A stretch of DNA of 8,448 nucleotides from an uncultured Candidatus Melainabacteria bacterium (lineage in GTDB: Bacteria; Cyanobacteriota; Vampirovibrionia; Gastranaerophilales; Gastranaerophilaceae): contig CAKURL010000052.1 in the NCBI GenBank assembly GCA_934675685.1, positions 1-8,448 of the forward strand, in the 5' to 3' direction. The notes beneath the pieces were generated by a model. That model saw nothing but the letters and a program-made list of their open reading frames with translations. It had not been told where the DNA came from and did not search any database. Below are positions 6,223 through 8,448 of the stretch, in pieces. Numbering within the stretch: position 1 is the stretch's first letter; each line of letters opens with the position of its first letter. A program made the translations under genes and the position numbers.

Positions 6223-6696
6223 ATGTTTGAAAATATGAAAACGATAATCGTAGAAAACTATGAACCTTTTGGCTTCTTTTTTAATTTGAAGCTCAAGATG
6301 GAGCTTGGAATAAAAACCACTTTGTTTTCTAATTGCTATTCTTTAGGACTTTTAAAAATCGCAAAAATGAAACCAGAACTCGCTTTTTTAGACGCTTCTT
6401 CTATTTCAAAAGAAAAAATTCAAAAAAGCGCAAAATTTATAGAAAAAATTAAAAAATATTCTCCAAGCACAAAGATAATCGGGCTTTGGACAATAAAAGA
6501 CGACGATGATTGTAAATTTTTAAAAGAAAAAGGATTAGATTTATATTGCCCAAAAGACATCGAAACAAATGAGCTTAAAAAAATCATAAAAGAACTTTTT
6601 GAAAACGAATATTTTGAAAATTTGGAAGACGAAAGGGAAGAAATTTTATCTTCTAAAAATTACAAAAATTGCAAGAATTCTTTCAACATTGCTTAA
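6223..6696 (+). CDS. Stand-alone, degenerate CheY/NarL-like receiver domain protein
   Basis: The 157 residues read as one response-regulator receiver fold with a short charged tail (127-157) and no DNA-binding or enzymatic output domain. Strand 1 is TIIVEN (7-12), where the usual Asp pair is E11-N12. Strand 3 ends in LAFLD, placing the phosphorylatable Asp at D57. Strand 4 is TKIIGLWT (83-90), with W89 at or next to the usual Thr/Ser position and T90 beside it. The conserved Lys is K111 in CPKDIETNEL, which lines up with the KDxxxxEL ending of NarL-type receivers. The altered acidic pocket suggests weak or no Mg-dependent phosphorylation. The start ATG at 6223 has GGGG (6211-6214) 8 nt upstream; the ATG at 6235 is a second option. 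It is divergent from hcp and could regulate it or share its control. The fold call is by motif only and the function is unknown. Confidence 0.7.
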   Translation: MFENMKTIIVENYEPFGFFFNLKLKMELGIKTTLFSNCYSLGLLKIAKMKPELAFLDASSISKEKIQKSAKFIEKIKKYSPSTKIIGLWTIKDDDDCKFLKEKGLDLYCPKDIETNELKKIIKELFENEYFENLEDEREEILSSKNYKNCKNSFNIA

Positions 6697-6878
6697 CTTT
6701 GGCAATTTTTACAATCGCAGCCGCTTCCTTTTTTAGGGCAAGCTTTTAGGCAATTGTTGCTTTTGTTGCAACTTTTAGCGCATTTACAACTTTTTTCTTT
6801 TAAATCTATATAATCCATGCAATTGTCGCAGACAATTTTTTCGCACTCTACACAAAAATTATATTTTTCTTTTTCCAT
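6693..6878 (-). CDS. Small cysteine-rich protein, metallothionein-like or zinc-ribbon-like
   Basis: The protein has 61 residues, 12 of them Cys (C9, C12, C17, C20, C31, C33, C37, C43, C47, C54, C56, C59), and many Lys. The front half has two CxxC pairs (C9/C12 and C17/C20), which could form a zinc knuckle. The rear half has CxC, CxxxC and CxC-xx-C clusters in the style of metallothioneins. It has no signal peptide, so it is probably a cytosolic metal (Zn, Cu, Cd or Fe) binder. I cannot assign it to a named family. Its stop overlaps the stop of the convergent receiver gene by 4 bases. No Shine-Dalgarno site precedes the ATG, but TATAAT ends exactly 6 nt before it, suggesting a leaderless mRNA. 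Regular Cys spacing across the full frame is strong evidence of a real gene. Confidence 0.72.
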   Translation of the reverse strand: MEKEKYNFCVECEKIVCDNCMDYIDLKEKSCKCAKSCNKSNNCLKACPKKGSGCDCKNCQS

Positions 6879-6884
6879 AATTTT

Positions 6885-6890
6885 ATTATA
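6885..6890 (-). promoter_or_regulatory. -10 element of the Cys-rich gene, leaderless arrangement
   Basis: A perfect TATAAT on the minus strand with 6 nt between it and the ATG. Transcription would begin at or next to the start codon. No good -35 is found at 16-18 bp, and the true start site is not certain. The surrounding gap 6879-7056 shows no gene that I can support and no convincing terminator for the transporter gene. Confidence 0.4.
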
Positions 6891-7056
6891 CTCATAAACC
6901 CATCGATAAAATCGCTATAATGAAAAAATAGCAACATAGCATATATATCAACAAACGCTCTATATTCACCATACAGCACATATTATTCGAGTTTTTAAAA
7001 GAATAAATTAGCCTAGTGGATATTTTGCAACAAAACTTTACTTTGCTGATTTAAAT

Positions 7057-8373
7057 TTATGAATTTTCAAGCTCAATTTCTTCTAGGCTCACACCTTTCG
7101 TTTCAAAAACAACGAACTTCACAAAAAGCAAGCCCAAAACGCAAATGAAAGCAAAAATCATAAATGTATAAAAGCCGCCTATTTTAGAAAGCGCCAAAGG
7201 GAAAAGCCCACTCACAAAGAAATTAAACAAGAAATTTGTCACAATAGCAAGGCTCATCGCGTTTGCGCGAAATCTCAAAGGGAAAACTTCGCTCACCAAT
7301 ATGAAAGCGACAGGCCCTAAGGACATCGAGAAAGAAATTATATATATTGCGCAAAAAACAATTGCCAAATATTTCATCAAAGCAAGAGAAGAAACAAATA
7401 CAAAAGACATCACAAGAAGGCTTGATAACATGCCGGATAGCCCAATATACAATAATGGCTTTCTTCCGAGTTTATCCACAAGAGCCAAAGCCACAAACGT
7501 CATCAAGAAATTTATTAAGCCAATGAAAATCGTAATCAAAAGGGCGCTTTGGTTAGAAGCAAAACCGATTGATTTAAAAATCGTGGGCGCATAATAGATT
7601 ATTGCATTTATCCCAGTCAACTGTTGCACAGCCATAATCCCAAGCCCAATTATAAAAGGCAACAAAAGCTTTTTTGAAAAAGCGATTTTATGGTCTTTTT
7701 GAAGCGTTTTTGAAATATCTTCGATTTCTTCATCTACATCTTCTTTATTCAAAGTCAGACGAAGCGCCTTCTTCGCATCTTCCACCCTATTTCTTATCAT
7801 ATACCAGCGAGGAGTGTCTTTTTCAAAAAGCAAACCGATAAATAAAATCAAAGAAGGAATAACGCCGGCTAGGAACATTATTCTCCAATTTAATTCCAAA
7901 TTTGCGCAGAAAAAATTAATCAAATATGAAAATAAAATCCCAAATGTTATTGCAAGCTGGTGTAAAGAGACGATTTGCCCTCTTTTTTCTTTTGGAGAAA
8001 TTTCTCCTAAATATAAAGGCCCACAGAAGCTCACAATCCCAACTGCGACGCCAATAAGCGCTCTTGATAAAATCAATTGGACTATATTTTGAGAAAAGAA
8101 ACAAAAAACGCTCGCAAGAAAAAACAGTCCAGCCGTCAAAACAAGCATTTTTCTTCTTCCAATTATGTCTACAAAAAAGCCATTCACAAAAGCACCCAAA
8201 ATAGCGCCCAAAGAAACTGCGCTCACCAAAAGTCCGGAAGTATATTCGCTTAAAGGGAAGCTTTCATTTATATAAAGCAAAGCACCCGAAATTACACCTG
8301 TATCAAACCCTGACAACAATCCGCCAAACGCCGCAATCAGCGCGCAGATGTATAAATATAGATATTTCTTCAT
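7057..8373 (-). CDS. MFS sugar porter, probable proton-coupled sugar symporter
   Basis: Inner-membrane transporter of the sugar-porter family (XylE/GalP/GLUT type) with about 12 membrane spans and the usual length (438 residues from this start). Family signatures in order are SGFDTGVISG in span 1, DIIGRRK after span 2, SRALIGVAVG in span 4, PLYLGEISPKEKRG, KDTPRWYM after span 6, QQLTGINAIIYYAP in span 7, VDKLGRKP, SEVFPLRFRA after span 10, and the C-terminal FETKGVSLEEIE. D24 matches the proton-coupling Asp27 of XylE, and Q139, Q250, Q251 and N256 match sugar-binding positions. The Trp normally in the span-10 PVxW motif is F357 here. The substrate cannot be told from sequence. I chose the ATG at 8373: the upstream ATGs at 8394 and 8391 would add seven residues but have no ribosome binding site, and a -10-like hexamer overlaps that stretch. 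The gene stands alone on this strand. Confidence 0.92.
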   Translation of the reverse strand: MKKYLYLYICALIAAFGGLLSGFDTGVISGALLYINESFPLSEYTSGLLVSAVSLGAILGAFVNGFFVDIIGRRKMLVLTAGLFFLASVFCFFSQNIVQLILSRALIGVAVGIVSFCGPLYLGEISPKEKRGQIVSLHQLAITFGILFSYLINFFCANLELNWRIMFLAGVIPSLILFIGLLFEKDTPRWYMIRNRVEDAKKALRLTLNKEDVDEEIEDISKTLQKDHKIAFSKKLLLPFIIGLGIMAVQQLTGINAIIYYAPTIFKSIGFASNQSALLITIFIGLINFLMTFVALALVDKLGRKPLLYIGLSGMLSSLLVMSFVFVSSLALMKYLAIVFCAIYIISFSMSLGPVAFILVSEVFPLRFRANAMSLAIVTNFLFNFFVSGLFPLALSKIGGFYTFMIFAFICVLGLLFVKFVVFETKGVSLEEIELENS

Positions 8374-8379
8374 ATTAAA

Positions 8380-8408
8380 ATAATACCACATCATGACTTT
8401 TTTCTAAA
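8380..8408 (-). promoter_or_regulatory. Promoter of the sugar porter gene, leaderless arrangement
   Basis: On the minus strand TTTAGA (8403-8408, 4/6) and TATTAT (8380-8385, 5/6) are separated by 17 bp. The -10 ends 6 nt before the ATG at 8373, so the mRNA would start at or very near the start codon. This is the reason for preferring 8373 over the upstream ATGs. Confidence 0.45.
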
Positions 8409-8448
8409 TATTCATTTTGATTTTTCATGGGTTTATATTACAATAAGG

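Noticed and set aside
6072..6223. Reading hcp and the receiver gene as a two-component nitrosative sensor system
   Set aside because: No histidine kinase or DNA-binding output domain is present in the window, and the receiver pocket is degenerate. Only shared control is suggested.
6916..6921. TATAAT on the plus strand in the 6879-7056 gap, as promoter of a small RNA
   Set aside because: There is no -35 match at 16-18 bp, and no hairpin terminator or conserved-looking structure downstream before the transporter gene.
6892..6981. 29-residue hydrophobic open frame on the minus strand, starting MCCMVNIERLL
   Set aside because: It is hydrophobic and lies in a gene-free gap, so a small membrane peptide was considered. 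There is no ribosome binding site and it runs into the promoter of the Cys-rich gene, so the support is too weak.

Overview
The window is AT-rich bacterial chromosome with standard code, short intergenic gaps, clear Shine-Dalgarno sites at most genes and sigma-70-type promoters. The acyl carrier protein and FabF look like those of the cyanobacterial/Melainabacteria side of bacteria. The AT-rich composition, a hybrid cluster protein (typical of anaerobes) and a lineage-restricted-looking hypothetical protein would fit a gut-type anaerobe such as the Gastranaerophilales. That placement is inference from protein flavour only; no rRNA or marker set is present.

Left part (1-2303): a 383-residue hypothetical protein on the minus strand (225-1376) diverges from map, type I methionine aminopeptidase (1504-2250, plus). 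map has a near-consensus promoter and ends at a perfect 13-bp bidirectional hairpin shared with the convergent fabF.

Fatty-acid block (2327-4010, minus): acpP and fabF lie in the usual order. An 11-bp hairpin and a separate near-consensus promoter stand between them, so acyl carrier protein and the condensing enzyme can be made at different levels.

Small-peptide block (4038-4499, minus): two very small genes lie between hcp and acpP. One encodes 54 residues with an internal repeat and a Ser/Cys tail; the other encodes 45 residues with one hydrophobic segment. Both have good ribosome binding sites, with a candidate promoter before them and a strong terminator after. This is the least explained and most interesting part of the window.

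Redox/metal block (4546-6878): hcp (minus) diverges from a stand-alone, degenerate CheY/NarL-like receiver protein (plus). The receiver gene in turn converges on a 61-residue protein with 12 cysteines, and the two stop codons overlap. The intergenic region between hcp and the receiver carries a 16-bp imperfect palindrome that could be a regulator site. A link between these genes in nitrosative or metal stress is inference.

Right part (7057-8448): a complete sugar-porter-family MFS transporter (minus), probably a proton-coupled sugar symporter. Its best start lies 6 nt from a -10-like hexamer, as does the start of the Cys-rich gene, suggesting leaderless transcripts. Nothing in the window is recognisably a CRISPR array, insertion sequence, prophage, tRNA or rRNA.
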